Of a stretch of 64,000 nt of DNA, positions 47,728 through 56,855 are shown one piece after another. Source of the DNA: Bradyrhizobium semiaridum (GTDB taxonomy: Bacteria; Pseudomonadota; Alphaproteobacteria; Rhizobiales; Xanthobacteraceae); the NCBI RefSeq assembly GCF_020329505.1, contig NZ_JAGKJJ010000004.1, positions 124,001 to 188,000 of the forward strand. The letters run 5' to 3'. The notes beneath the pieces were generated by a model, which saw only the letters and a program-made list of their open reading frames with translations, was not told the origin of the DNA and made no database searches. Positions within the stretch are counted from its first letter, which is position 1; each line of letters opens with the position of its first letter. The position numbers and the translations under genes are program-made.

Positions 47728-48294
47728 TTAATCCTTGGCGCGCTCAACGTAGGAGCCGTCCTCGGTCATGACCACGATGCGGGTGCCGGTGGTGATGTGC
47801 GGCGGCACGCCGGTGCGGATGCCGTTGGAGAGCACGGCGGGCTTGTAGGACGAGGAGGCGGTCTGCCCCTTGGTCACGGGCTCGGTCTCGATCACTTCCA
47901 GCGTCACGCGCTGCGGCAGCTGGATCGCAACCGGGTTGCCCTCGTGCAGCGAGAGCTTCACGGTCATGTTCTCCTGCAGATAGGGCGCCGACGTGCCGAC
48001 GATCTCCTTGGAGACCTGGACCTGGTCGTAGTTCTCGGCGTTCATGAAGTGGAAACCGTCGCCGTCCTCATAGAGGTAATTGAAGTTGTGGTCCTCGACG
48101 GTGGCCTTCTCGACCTGGTCGGTGGTCTTGTAGCGCTCCGAGACCTTCACTCCGTCGCCGATGCGGCGCATTTCGATCTGGCTGACCGGGGTGCCCTTGC
48201 CAGGGTGAATGTTCTCGGCGGAGAGGACCACATAAAGACGGCCGTCCTGCTCGATGACGTTGCCCTTGCGGATGGAACTGGCGATGACTTTCAA
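47728..48294 (-). CDS. efp: Translation elongation factor P
   Basis: Relieves ribosome stalling at polyproline; 188 residues, three beta domains. The modified loop reads [10 protein letters not shown] with Lys33, the site for beta-lysylation, and the partner enzymes EpmA and EpmB are encoded divergently just beyond the 384-bp spacer. The start codon is TTG (48292-48294), supported by the family start [11 protein letters not shown] and an AGGA site. TTG may keep expression moderate. Confidence 0.96.
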   Translation of the reverse strand: MKVIASSIRKGNVIEQDGRLYVVLSAENIHPGKGTPVSQIEMRRIGDGVKVSERYKTTDQVEKATVEDHNFNYLYEDGDGFHFMNAENYDQVQVSKEIVGTSAPYLQENMTVKLSLHEGNPVAIQLPQRVTLEVIETEPVTKGQTASSSYKPAVLSNGIRTGVPPHITTGTRIVVMTEDGSYVERAKD

Positions 48295-48678
48295 AGGTGT
48301 TTTCCTGAATTTGGGAGCCGGGGGCGCAAACCGGTCGCCAGCCCTCGGCCACGGCGACGATTTCGGGCTGCAACATACTCATTTGCACCTGATAAGCCAG
48401 CCTTTTGCGGTTGGTTTCGGCGGATGGGAGGCGCCATTTCGGCCATTTTTCTCCCGGAATCGGGCGGTTCGGCGAGCTCGATTGCCCGTTTGGCAGGTTT
48501 GCCCAGATAGACAATCCCGGCGTCTTTCGACATGAAGGGGCGACTTTTGCTTGGATGCTTGCGAGACAGAGGACATGTCCGTCGTCAATCAGCTCGATAT
48601 CAATGGCTTACGGCCGTCTCTTCAACAGCCGCTTGGGCTCGTTGATGCCGATTCGGCGCAGCCGGAGGCCATGCGGCG
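48295..48678. other. Divergent spacer between efp and epmA
   Basis: 384 bp that must hold both promoters. I see no supported small gene; a plus-strand frame near 48405-48692 has no family-like sequence. The stretch shows no repeat I recognise. Confidence 0.4.
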
Positions 48679-49731
48679 ATGACCTGGCCTGACCAGCCAT
48701 CGTCGTGGTGGTCGCCGGCGCGTTATGCGGACCGCCGTCCGTTCCTGCTGGCGCGGCGCGAGATCACCAAGGCCGTGAGAGCCTGGTTCGAAGAACAAGG
48801 ATTTGCCGAGGTCGAGACCGCGATCCTCCAGATCTCTCCGGGCAACGAGACGCATCTGCACGCACCACGCACCGAGCTTCTGCGCGCGGACGGTACGACG
48901 GCGGCGCGCTATCTGCGCACCTCGCCGGAATTCGCCTGCAAGAAGCTGCTCGCGGCCGGCGAATCGAAGATCTACGAATTCGCGCGGGTGTTCCGCGATC
49001 GCGAGCGCGGCGATCTGCATCTACCCGAATTCACCATGCTGGAATGGTACCGCGCCAATGCCGGCTATGACGCCATCATGGCCGACACGGTCGTCGTGAT
49101 CGCCCATGCCGCGCATTCGACCGGGATCGGGCGGTTTTCGTTTCGCGGCAAGACCGCCGACCCGTTTGCCGAGCCGGAACTGCTGACTGTCGCGGCGGCC
49201 TTCGAGCGCTTCGCCAATGTCGATCTGTTGGCAACGATCGCAGGCGGTGAGGGCGATCGGGCGGCGCTGGCGGCGGCAGCAAAGGGCCGGGTGAGGATTG
49301 CGGACGACGACACCTGGTCCGATATCTTCAGCAAGGTGCTGATCGAGCATGTCGAGCCCAACCTGGGACACGGACGGCTGACGGTGCTGTTCGAATATCC
49401 ATCGCCGGAAGCAGCGCTGGCGCGCACCAAAGCGGGCGATCCGCGGGTCGCCGAACGTTTCGAGATCTATGCCTGCGGCGTCGAGCTCGCCAACGGTTTT
49501 GGCGAGTTGACCGACGCCGCCGAGCAGCGCCGCCGCTTCACTGCGGCGATGGACGAGAAGGCCCGCCGCTACGGCGAGCGCTACCCGCTTGACGACGATT
49601 TCCTGGCCGCGGTCGGCCAGATGCCCGAGGCAAGCGGCGTCGCGCTTGGCTTCGACCGGCTGGTGATGCTGGCGAGCGGCGCCCCGCGAATAGATCAGGT
49701 GGTCTGGACACCGCCCGCAGGAGAGACATGA
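48679..49731 (+). CDS. epmA: EF-P--(R)-beta-lysine ligase EpmA
   Basis: Paralogue of class II lysyl-tRNA synthetase that attaches beta-lysine to EF-P. 350 residues with no anticodon-binding domain: catalytic core motifs EVETAILQISPGNETHLHAPRTEL, motif 2 FARVFRDRERGDLHLPEFTMLEWY and motif 3 GVALGFDRLVML. These mark EpmA/GenX rather than LysS. Its ATG is 384 bp from efp and its stop overlaps epmB (ATGA). Confidence 0.95.
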   Translation: MTWPDQPSSWWSPARYADRRPFLLARREITKAVRAWFEEQGFAEVETAILQISPGNETHLHAPRTELLRADGTTAARYLRTSPEFACKKLLAAGESKIYEFARVFRDRERGDLHLPEFTMLEWYRANAGYDAIMADTVVVIAHAAHSTGIGRFSFRGKTADPFAEPELLTVAAAFERFANVDLLATIAGGEGDRAALAAAAKGRVRIADDDTWSDIFSKVLIEHVEPNLGHGRLTVLFEYPSPEAALARTKAGDPRVAERFEIYACGVELANGFGELTDAAEQRRRFTAAMDEKARRYGERYPLDDDFLAAVGQMPEASGVALGFDRLVMLASGAPRIDQVVWTPPAGET

Positions 49732-50819
49732 GCAGGATCGATCCCAAGCTGGCAGCGACGTTGCGGCAGCCGCGCGAACTGGTCGACGCAGGCCTCGTGC
49801 CGGTGGACGCGCTCGCCGAGCTCGAACAGGTCGCCGCGCGCTATGCGGTCGCGGTGACGCCGGCGGTTGCCGCGCTGATCGATCCGGACGATCCAAACGA
49901 TCCGATCGCGCGGCAGTTCATCCCGACCGCTGCGGAGCTCGTAGAGCAGGCGGGCGAGAGCGCCGATCCGATCGGCGACGATGCGCATTCGCCGGTCGCC
50001 GGGATCGTCCATCGCTATCCGGATAGGGTGCTGTTCAAGCTCGTGCATGTCTGCGCGGTCTATTGCCGGTTCTGTTTCCGCCGGGAAATGGTCGGGCCTG
50101 GCAAGGCCTCGGCGCTGTCAGATGACGCCTATCGTGCCGCGCTGGACTACATCCGCGGGCATCAGGAGATCTGGGAGGTCATCCTGACCGGCGGTGATCC
50201 CCTGATGCTGTCGCCGCGCCGGCTGGCCGAGATCATGGCGGATCTCGCCGCGATCGAGCATGTGAAGATCATCCGCATCCACACCCGCGTGCCGGTCGCC
50301 GATCCTGACCGCATCAGTCCTGATCTGGTCGCGGCGTTGCGGGTAGAGGGGGCGACGACCTGGATCGCGGTCCACGCCAACCATCCGCGCGAACTGAGCG
50401 GCGGCGCTCGCGCGGCTTGCGCGCGGCTCAGCGACGCCGGCATCCCGCTGGTCAGCCAGTCCGTGCTGCTGCGCGGCGTCAATGACGATGCCAAAACCCT
50501 CGCGGCGCTGATGCGCGCCTTCGTCGAGTGCCGGATCAAACCGTACTACCTCCACCATGGCGACCTTGCGCCGGGCACCGCGCATCTGCGCACGACGATC
50601 GAAGCCGGGCAGGAGCTGATGCGCGCCCTGCGCGGCCGCGTCTCCGGCCTGTGCCAGCCGGACTATGTGCTCGACATCCCCGGCGGCCACGGCAAGGCGC
50701 CGATCGGCCCGAGCTATTTGTCGCAGCCCGCTTCCCGCGAACGTGACGGTTCCGCGGAACGAGGTTATCGTATCGTGGATTATTGCGGCGACGTGCACCG
50801 CTACCCGCCGCAACCCTGA
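49728..50819 (+). CDS. epmB: EF-P beta-lysylation protein EpmB (lysine 2,3-aminomutase-like)
   Basis: Radical SAM/PLP enzyme that makes (R)-beta-lysine for EpmA. 363 residues; the CxxxCxxC cluster motif is Cys109, Cys113, Cys116 in HVCAVYCRFCFRRE, followed by the GGDPLML motif. The PLP Lys is expected in the C-terminal DIPGGHGKAP. Translation is coupled to epmA by ATGA overlap. With efp this completes the beta-lysylation pathway except EpmC. Confidence 0.95.
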   Translation: MSRIDPKLAATLRQPRELVDAGLVPVDALAELEQVAARYAVAVTPAVAALIDPDDPNDPIARQFIPTAAELVEQAGESADPIGDDAHSPVAGIVHRYPDRVLFKLVHVCAVYCRFCFRREMVGPGKASALSDDAYRAALDYIRGHQEIWEVILTGGDPLMLSPRRLAEIMADLAAIEHVKIIRIHTRVPVADPDRISPDLVAALRVEGATTWIAVHANHPRELSGGARAACARLSDAGIPLVSQSVLLRGVNDDAKTLAALMRAFVECRIKPYYLHHGDLAPGTAHLRTTIEAGQELMRALRGRVSGLCQPDYVLDIPGGHGKAPIGPSYLSQPASRERDGSAERGYRIVDYCGDVHRYPPQP

Positions 50820-50826
50820 GCCGGCG

Positions 50827-51039
50827 ATGGGCAGGACGGACGAAGGACGGCAGGAGCCGCCCGAGGACGAGGGCAACCGCAGCGTCGAAAATGCTGTGAT
50901 GCTCGGCTTCTTTGCAGTGCTCGTTGCCGCGGGAATCTGGTTACTTTCGACAATGGCCGATATACGGAAGGTGCAGGATTGCGCGGCGCAGGGGCGACGC
51001 AATTGTGCTAGCATCGATGTCCCGGAGCGGGCGCGATAG
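50827..51039 (+). CDS. Small single-pass membrane protein
   Basis: 70 residues. A hydrophilic start (MGRTDEGRQEPPEDEG) is followed by one transmembrane helix (AVMLGFFAVLVAAGIWLLST) and a basic tail with two Cys (DCAAQGRRNC). ATG 50827 lies 7 bp after epmB, so it may be translated from the same mRNA. Family not recognised. Confidence 0.6.
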   Translation: MGRTDEGRQEPPEDEGNRSVENAVMLGFFAVLVAAGIWLLSTMADIRKVQDCAAQGRRNCASIDVPERAR

Positions 51040-51056
51040 GGTTGAGGAGACGCGAG

Positions 51057-51317
51057 ATGCGGAAAGCGGTTTTGGCGATGGCTTTGATGGTGGCGGTCGG
51101 TGCGCCGCAGGCCCTGACGCAACAAGCCTGGGCGCAACAGGGCGGATCGTCCTCGATCCAGAAGGACCGGCCGCTGGTGGAGGCGCCGATCGGCCACCGC
51201 CAGCCGCGCCGCAGCGACGTGCCCAGCGAAAAGAATCTGAGCGATCCGAACAGCGCGATGAACAAGGAAGACGCCGCGCTCGACAAGAAGATCAAGAGCA
51301 TCTGCCGCGGCTGCTGA
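51057..51317 (+). CDS. Small exported hypothetical protein
   Basis: 86 residues with a signal peptide (MRKAVLAMALMVAVGAPQAL, cleavage near TQQAWAQ). The mature part is polar and ends in K-S-I-C-R-G-C, a vicinal Cys pair. GAGGAG stands 9 nt before the ATG. It follows the small membrane protein gene by 17 bp and may belong to the epmAB transcript. No family recognised. Confidence 0.65.
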   Translation: MRKAVLAMALMVAVGAPQALTQQAWAQQGGSSSIQKDRPLVEAPIGHRQPRRSDVPSEKNLSDPNSAMNKEDAALDKKIKSICRGC

Positions 51318-51382
51318 ACCGCGCCGCAAGCCTGGCGGAGCGCGACGTCGCCCCGCCACTTGCGCTCGATCCGTTTGCAGCG

Positions 51383-52468
<1,086 letters not shown>

Positions 52469-52504
52469 GGCTGGCTCCTTTTAGGATTGGGACCTGCCGG
52501 CAAC

Positions 52505-52528
52505 AAAAAAGCCGCCAGGTCTGGCGGC
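52505..52528 (-). terminator. Attenuator terminator (segments 3:4) before aroG
   Basis: On the minus transcript GCCGCCAG (52528-52521) pairs perfectly with CTGGCGGC (52518-52511) and is followed by six U (52510-52505). It lies between the leader peptide stop and aroG. Segment 3 can instead pair with segment 2 inside the leader gene. Confidence 0.9.
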
Positions 52529-52553
52529 TTGTTTTGGTGGTCTGCTGCAATTC

Positions 52554-52634
52554 TCAGATTGAGCGCGATCCTCCTGCCGCCAGCAAGCTGTCGTAGCTAA
52601 AGTACCAAAAATAGCTGGTGGCGACGGTGATCAT
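52554..52634 (-). CDS. 26-residue aromatic leader peptide of aroG
   Basis: Frame from ATG 52634 to TGA 52554. Residues 7-14 read S-Y-F-W-Y-F-S-Y: six of eight codons are for Tyr, Phe or Trp, all three end products of the pathway. Segment 1 (GCCACCAGC, 52622-52614) can pair with segment 2 (GCTGGCGGC, 52584-52576) with one A-C mismatch, with the aromatic codons in the loop; segment 2 also pairs perfectly over 8 bp with segment 3 of the terminator. A ribosome stalled on aromatic codons covers segment 1 and frees 2 to block the terminator. The promoter predicts that transcription starts at or next to the ATG, so the leader is likely translated without a Shine-Dalgarno. Confidence 0.88.
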   Translation of the reverse strand: MITVATSYFWYFSYDSLLAAGGSRSI

Positions 52635-52641
52635 GGCGGGC

Positions 52642-52670
52642 TCTATAGCCCAGCGAATTGCCCCTGTCAC
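52642..52670 (-). promoter_or_regulatory. Promoter of the aroG leader
   Basis: Minus-strand GTGACA at 52670-52665 and TATAGA at 52647-52642 with a 17-bp spacer. The predicted start is about 52635, one base before the leader ATG. Confidence 0.75.
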
Positions 52671-52701
52671 CCCATAATCGGCAGCTGGGTGCGGTTCGGC
52701 G

Positions 52702-53274
52702 TCAGGTGTTGCGCGCCGCCAACGCCATCCCGATCAGGGTGGCGCCGCCGAACATCAGATTGAGGCCGACCAGAAGGCCGATCGCCCATTCCGCCGAGCC
52801 CGGCAGGCCTGCGATGATGAAGAAGGCGATCAGGATGTCCATCAGGCCGGCGATCAGGAGCCATGACCAGCGCCCGGACAATTCGCGGCGGTGCTCGAGC
52901 GCGTACATGATGGTGGCAACGCCCTCGGCGACGAAATAGGCGCCGATAACGATGGTCAGCGTCAGCACACCCTGCATCGGCTGGGCCAGCAGCACGAGCC
53001 CGGCCAACACGGCGAGCGCAGCCGAGATCAGCGACCACCAGAAGCCAGGCATGCTGCGCGCCCACCAGGTCACGATCAGCCCGCCGATGCCCGAGATCAG
53101 GAACATCCAGCCGAGGAAGATGGTGACGGCGAGACTTGCGAATGCCGGCACCAGCATCGCGGCGATGCCGAGGATCACGAGCAGGACGCCCTCGAACAGG
53201 AACGCCTTCCAGTGCGCTTTGACGGCCGCACTCGTCTGCGATCGCAGCTTGTCGAGGTCGTGGGGCAGGGTCAT
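52702..53274 (-). CDS. HdeD/DUF308-family membrane protein
   Basis: 190 residues with six predicted transmembrane helices arranged as three helix pairs, as in HdeD acid-resistance membrane proteins: AFLFEGVLLVILGIAAMLVP, TIFLGWMFLISGI, then repeats ending GLLVGLNLMFGGATLIGMAL. GGGAG precedes ATG 53274. Role in envelope stress is known only for E. coli HdeD; here it is inference. It follows the PrsW-like gene by 36 bp on the same strand. Confidence 0.88.
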   Translation of the reverse strand: MTLPHDLDKLRSQTSAAVKAHWKAFLFEGVLLVILGIAAMLVPAFASLAVTIFLGWMFLISGIGGLIVTWWARSMPGFWWSLISAALAVLAGLVLLAQPMQGVLTLTIVIGAYFVAEGVATIMYALEHRRELSGRWSWLLIAGLMDILIAFFIIAGLPGSAEWAIGLLVGLNLMFGGATLIGMALAARNT

Positions 53275-53309
53275 CGCGGCGCTCCCGATTTTGCTGGCGT
53301 GGACGGATT

Positions 53310-54347
53310 CTAACTCTGTCCGGATGCCGACGAAAAGCCCTCGGATGCGTTGCGCATCCGGTTGCGGCCGAAGAAGTAGACGGCGGTGGTCGCGACCAAC
53401 AGCGCAAGCCCGATCAGGATCGAGGTGAAGCCGATCGGGATCAGGATGAATGAAGCGTTGCGCTCGGGGTTGATGTACCAGTGATGCAGCGAGGTGAGCA
53501 GGAAGGAGACGCCGGCAAAGCCCGCGCCGCCGCCGATCAGAAGCAGCGCCCACATCCGCCTGAGCTGGCTCAGCCGCTCGCGCGCGACATCGGTGCGCGG
53601 CGCATGGTGCCTGCCGACGCGCCGGACGAGGCGGATGGCAAAGCCGATCGAGGAGAAACCGATCACCACGCTGGCCGTGCCGAGCAGGAATCGCGTGGTC
53701 GAGCCGAGATCGGGAATCCGTTGCAGCGACAGCAGCGGAAAGTCGAATGCCGCGTGCAGCGCGACCGGCGCAAACAGCACCATGGCCCAGCTTGAGACCT
53801 TCGCCCAGTCGCGGTGATGCCGGTGTGCGCCCAGCGCGCCGCCGGAGCGCGCGATCGCAAGATAGGCCCCGGCGATGATGCCGAGCGCGCCGTGGAACGG
53901 CACCGTCAGCACGCTGCGCAGCGCCGCGAGCGCGCGCCACATGTCCTTGTGCTGGACCAGATAGGCGAGGTTCTCATAGGCGGCGAAGCCGAGCCCGGCA
54001 GCCGCGCCGTAGACCACCGTGTCCATCGGGTCGGCGAAGGCGCGGCGGCGTGCCGAGATGGCGACGATGACGAGGACCTTGACGATCTCCTCCGGCGCCG
54101 CCACGCCGAACACCGCGCGGACGGCCTGTGTCAGCCAGGGATCGTCGGGAATCGCGAGCAACGCATTGAACGGCGCGCGCGCGAGACCGAGCAGCGAGAT
54201 GCTGGCAGCGCCGAGCACGAAGGCCAGCCACACCTGCGTCGGTGGTCCGGGGCGCTCGTCGGCGGCAATGACCAGCCACAGCACCAGCAAGGCAGGCGCA
54301 ATGGCGGCAGCGCCAATCACAGTCGGAAGCGACTCGAGCAACAGCAT
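53310..54347 (-). CDS. PrsW-family intramembrane metalloprotease
   Basis: 345 residues, about eight transmembrane helices. The PrsW signature is present: E-E-x-x-K in VAAPEEIVKVLVIV (Glu86, Glu87, Lys90), GFAAYENLAYL, VPFHGALGIIAGA and the later HAAFDFPLL. PrsW in Bacillus cleaves an anti-sigma factor; the substrate here is unknown and no sigma/anti-sigma pair is adjacent. Probably co-transcribed with the HdeD-like gene downstream. Confidence 0.88.
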   Translation of the reverse strand: MLLLESLPTVIGAAAIAPALLVLWLVIAADERPGPPTQVWLAFVLGAASISLLGLARAPFNALLAIPDDPWLTQAVRAVFGVAAPEEIVKVLVIVAISARRRAFADPMDTVVYGAAAGLGFAAYENLAYLVQHKDMWRALAALRSVLTVPFHGALGIIAGAYLAIARSGGALGAHRHHRDWAKVSSWAMVLFAPVALHAAFDFPLLSLQRIPDLGSTTRFLLGTASVVIGFSSIGFAIRLVRRVGRHHAPRTDVARERLSQLRRMWALLLIGGGAGFAGVSFLLTSLHHWYINPERNASFILIPIGFTSILIGLALLVATTAVYFFGRNRMRNASEGFSSASGQS

Positions 54348-54756
54348 GAAGGTAATTTGTCCTCGCTAGGGCCGGAAAATGGCCGCAAACCCAGCGCTTT
54401 GCAAGGTGGCCCGAGGCCGCGGCCGCGCGGCTCGGAATTCACGATTGGCTGTAACCGCCCGCGGGGCTCCGCAGACCGACACGGATGAATGCGCCGCCGG
54501 CGGCGCGCCGATCAACGACATCTTCCAGGTGCGTTTGGACAAGCAGGAGGCGGATTTCGCATGCGCGATCGAGCGCGGAGCGTAAGGACGGCAAGAACAC
54601 ATTCAAAATGAGCGCACACCTTGTGTGCGACAGGACTTCGGATTTGCGCTGTGGCGCCTCAATACCGTCTTGGTTCGCTGCGACCGTCTTGAACAGGGCA
54701 AACGATTTCTTAGCGGTTCTGCTCTTAGCTCGCAGCACGAATAGCGTGAGAGTTTG
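54348..54756. other. Divergent intergenic region, no firm gene
   Basis: 409 bp between the PrsW-like gene and a lipoprotein gene. A plus-strand frame ending at 54585 has a protein-like end (PINDIFQVRLDKQEADFACA) but no plausible start or ribosome-binding site; it may be a gene fragment. The section 54590-54750 is AT-richer and probably holds the lipoprotein promoter. Confidence 0.35.
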
Positions 54757-55110
54757 ATGATGTCTGCACTCCGGAACTGGGCCGGCAAGGCCGCCGTGCT
54801 GCTTCTGCCGATCGCGCTCGGCGCCTGTGCGCAATATGCGCAATACGGCATGACCACAGCGGCGCCATCCGGACAGGGACCGATGGCTTGGGACGGAGCG
54901 GGGCGGGATCCCAACCTCGGTCCGCCGCATCGGCAGTCGCGCAAGGCATCACCGGCTGTCGCGGAGACCATCGACAATCAGGCTCCGTCGACGGCGGATG
55001 CAGATACTGAGCTGGCGCGCAAGCTCGTGATCTGCAGCACGTGCATCAAGCCTGCCACGGTGCAGTCGAGCGAGCGGCAAGAGGTAACCAGCCTCGCAAG
55101 TCGGCAGTGA
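54757..55110 (+). CDS. Small exported lipoprotein
   Basis: 117 residues. A hydrophobic signal (AAVLLLPIALGAC) ends in a lipobox with Cys about residue 25. The mature region is polar and low in structure, with a C-I-K-type late Cys pair (CSTCIK). Start ATG 54757; ATG 54760 is next to it. No family recognised. Confidence 0.65.
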   Translation: MMSALRNWAGKAAVLLLPIALGACAQYAQYGMTTAAPSGQGPMAWDGAGRDPNLGPPHRQSRKASPAVAETIDNQAPSTADADTELARKLVICSTCIKPATVQSSERQEVTSLASRQ

Positions 55111-55225
55111 TTGCCGCCGGTACGATCAGCGAACGGAACGGCGGACGCTCCGCGGTACGATTCCCGAGCTGCGATGGTGTCCGGAGGCCATAGTTAGGCC
55201 ACGATGTCGTTCGATGCGCAGCGCC

Positions 55226-55375
55226 ATGAAGTTCGAAAGAGCCATCGTTCCCGCAATCATCGTTGCGCTGACTCTCGCGTTCCTGATTCACCTCGGTGAC
55301 ACCCGCGCCCACGCGCACATGCCGCCGCATTGTGGATTCTGGACCTCGATCGAGGCTGGATTGTCTTGCAGGTAA
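55226..55375 (+). CDS. Tiny signal-anchored protein
   Basis: 49 residues: KFERAIVPAIIVALTLAFLI forms a transmembrane or signal segment, then HLGDTRAHAHMPPHCGFW, His-rich with two Cys overall. No strong Shine-Dalgarno; an in-frame ATG at 55214 would add four residues. The hydrophobic start makes coding likely, but support is limited to composition. Confidence 0.45.
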   Translation: MKFERAIVPAIIVALTLAFLIHLGDTRAHAHMPPHCGFWTSIEAGLSCR

Positions 55376-55653
55376 CGACCGGCTGACGGGCGCAGTCACG
55401 CACGGGCGGGGCCTCGCGCGGTTGCGAGGCCGCGTAACGGGATCGTGCGCGGCGATCGACAGGCGGAATCCGGTCATTCGGCCGTGGAGGGATGGCCCTG
55501 GACCGGTGATCCATTTGGGTCATGACAGGAGGTGCACGGAAATGTTCTCACCCCGCGCGGGACATCCGATTTGAGAGGCGGGCGCACCGGCGAAGAGGAA
55601 GCGCAGGAGCGCGCGCTAGCTGAGCATTTTTTTGCATTTTGCCAGGTGATTTG

Positions 55654-55785
55654 ATGGTGCGTACCGGCTTGATCTTGCTCGCACTTGTGGCTGGGGCGCT
55701 GGCCCTGCTGTCGCTTCCTGACATGGACGAGCGTTCTTCGTCTGTTTCGGCGCTTGGCGTCCCCGTCAGCCGGCTGGGCCACTGA
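55654..55785 (+). CDS. Tiny membrane protein
   Basis: 43 residues; RTGLILLALVAGALALLSLP is a clear hydrophobic segment, followed by an acidic and Ser-rich tail. AGGTG lies 7 nt before ATG 55654. Similar single-pass miniproteins are frequent in rhizobial genomes. Function unknown. Confidence 0.5.
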   Translation: MVRTGLILLALVAGALALLSLPDMDERSSSVSALGVPVSRLGH

Positions 55786-55926
55786 TACACAGCCCTGAGC
55801 CGACGCCGTTTCTGAACGCTTGCCCCTCCAGCCAATCGCCACTATACGTTCGCTCGTCGCGGCCGTTGACGACTGCGGCCGGTCCGGCCTATCTCACGTT
55901 TAACGTATTGATCTGCCGGGAGTTTT

Positions 55927-56001
55927 GCTCCCTTCGTCTATCGGTTAGGACGCCACCCTTTCACGGTGGAGAGAGCGGTTCGATTCCGCTAGGGAGCGCC
56001 A
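55927..56001 (+). tRNA. tRNA-Glu (anticodon TTC), CCA encoded
   Basis: Cloverleaf is complete: acceptor GCTCCCT pairs with AGGGAGC, anticodon stem CCACC/GGTGG encloses loop CTTTCAC (55958-55964) with anticodon TTC at 55960-55962, and the T-loop reads GGTTCGATTCC. Discriminator G at 55998 is followed by an encoded CCA. Confidence 0.97.
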
Positions 56002-56145
56002 TGACCTCGTGCCGGACGAAATTTCCGCAAGACGGCTGTTGGCGCGCCGACTCGCGGCAACGGGGGTGATTGCTGGAATCCGCGGCGATTTCGCAACGCT
56101 TTGTAAAGCCAGCGGCGCTACGGCTGAGCCCCGGGGAATGATGCC

Positions 56146-56403
56146 ATGGCCTTAGGGACGAAGAAGCGCGACACGCGCAAATCGCTGCGCCAGTCCGGAT
56201 GGATCACGCTCGACGGCGGATTTGCGGCGCGGCCCTGCCTGGTCGAGGACATCTCGTCCTCCGGCGCCAGGATCACGATGCAGGACAACAATGCGCTGCC
56301 GGCCAAGCTGCGGCTGGCATTCTCGCGCGACGCCCGTACCGGGCGCGCCTGCGAAGTGGTCTGGCGCGACGGCAAGACTTTCGGCATCAAATTCGTGAAC
56401 TAG
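56146..56403 (+). CDS. PilZ-domain protein
   Basis: 85 residues forming a lone PilZ domain, a cyclic di-GMP binding fold. The RxxxR-like arm is in KKRDTRKSLRQSG and the second motif in VEDISSSGARI (D-x-S-x-x-G). Such stand-alone PilZ proteins are numerous in this lineage. It could respond to c-di-GMP made by enzymes like the GGDEF protein in this window, but partner and output are unknown. Confidence 0.88.
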   Translation: MALGTKKRDTRKSLRQSGWITLDGGFAARPCLVEDISSSGARITMQDNNALPAKLRLAFSRDARTGRACEVVWRDGKTFGIKFVN

Positions 56404-56444
56404 AACGCTGTGGTCTCGTTCAGCCTTGCGCGATAAAAGGCCGG

Positions 56445-56855
56445 ATGCGGATCATGAGCCTTGCCATCATCGCCGTCCTGCTTCCGGCCGCAGCCCTCGC
56501 GCAGCAGCGCAACGGCCGGAATTTTCAGACCCCACCCGACGCCGGCAAGACACTGGCGCCGAAGACCACGGCACGGAACAATCCCTGTGCGTCGTTCGGA
56601 CCGGGGTTCGTCAAGCTCGAAGGCAGCGACACCTGCGCGAAGCTCGGCGGCGCGATCAGCGTCGGCGCCGGGATATCGGGCGGGCGCTGCCCAGTCTATG
56701 ACATCGGCGGCGCGATGAAGCGGACGAAGCCCGGACGCTGTCCGAGCTCGCCGAACCAGCGTGCCAGATTTGGCAGGGCAGGCTTGGTGACACCCTCGAC
56801 GCCGAGCCAGCGCCGCGCAAAGGCGCCGATCGCGATGTCGGCGATTGTGAACTGA
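56445..56855 (+). CDS. Exported porin-like short protein, 3' end overlapping GST antisense
   Basis: Starts with a signal peptide (LAIIAVLLPAAALAQQ) and then shows GPGFVKLEGSDTCAKLGGAI, a motif of the N-terminal strand of alphaproteobacterial porins. The last ~53 residues are simply the antisense of the GST gene end (from about 56696), low-complexity and not porin-like. This may be a natural mini-protein that lost its stop, or the 5' remnant of a porin. AAAAGG precedes ATG 56445. Confidence 0.5.
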   Translation: MRIMSLAIIAVLLPAAALAQQRNGRNFQTPPDAGKTLAPKTTARNNPCASFGPGFVKLEGSDTCAKLGGAISVGAGISGGRCPVYDIGGAMKRTKPGRCPSSPNQRARFGRAGLVTPSTPSQRRAKAPIAMSAIVN

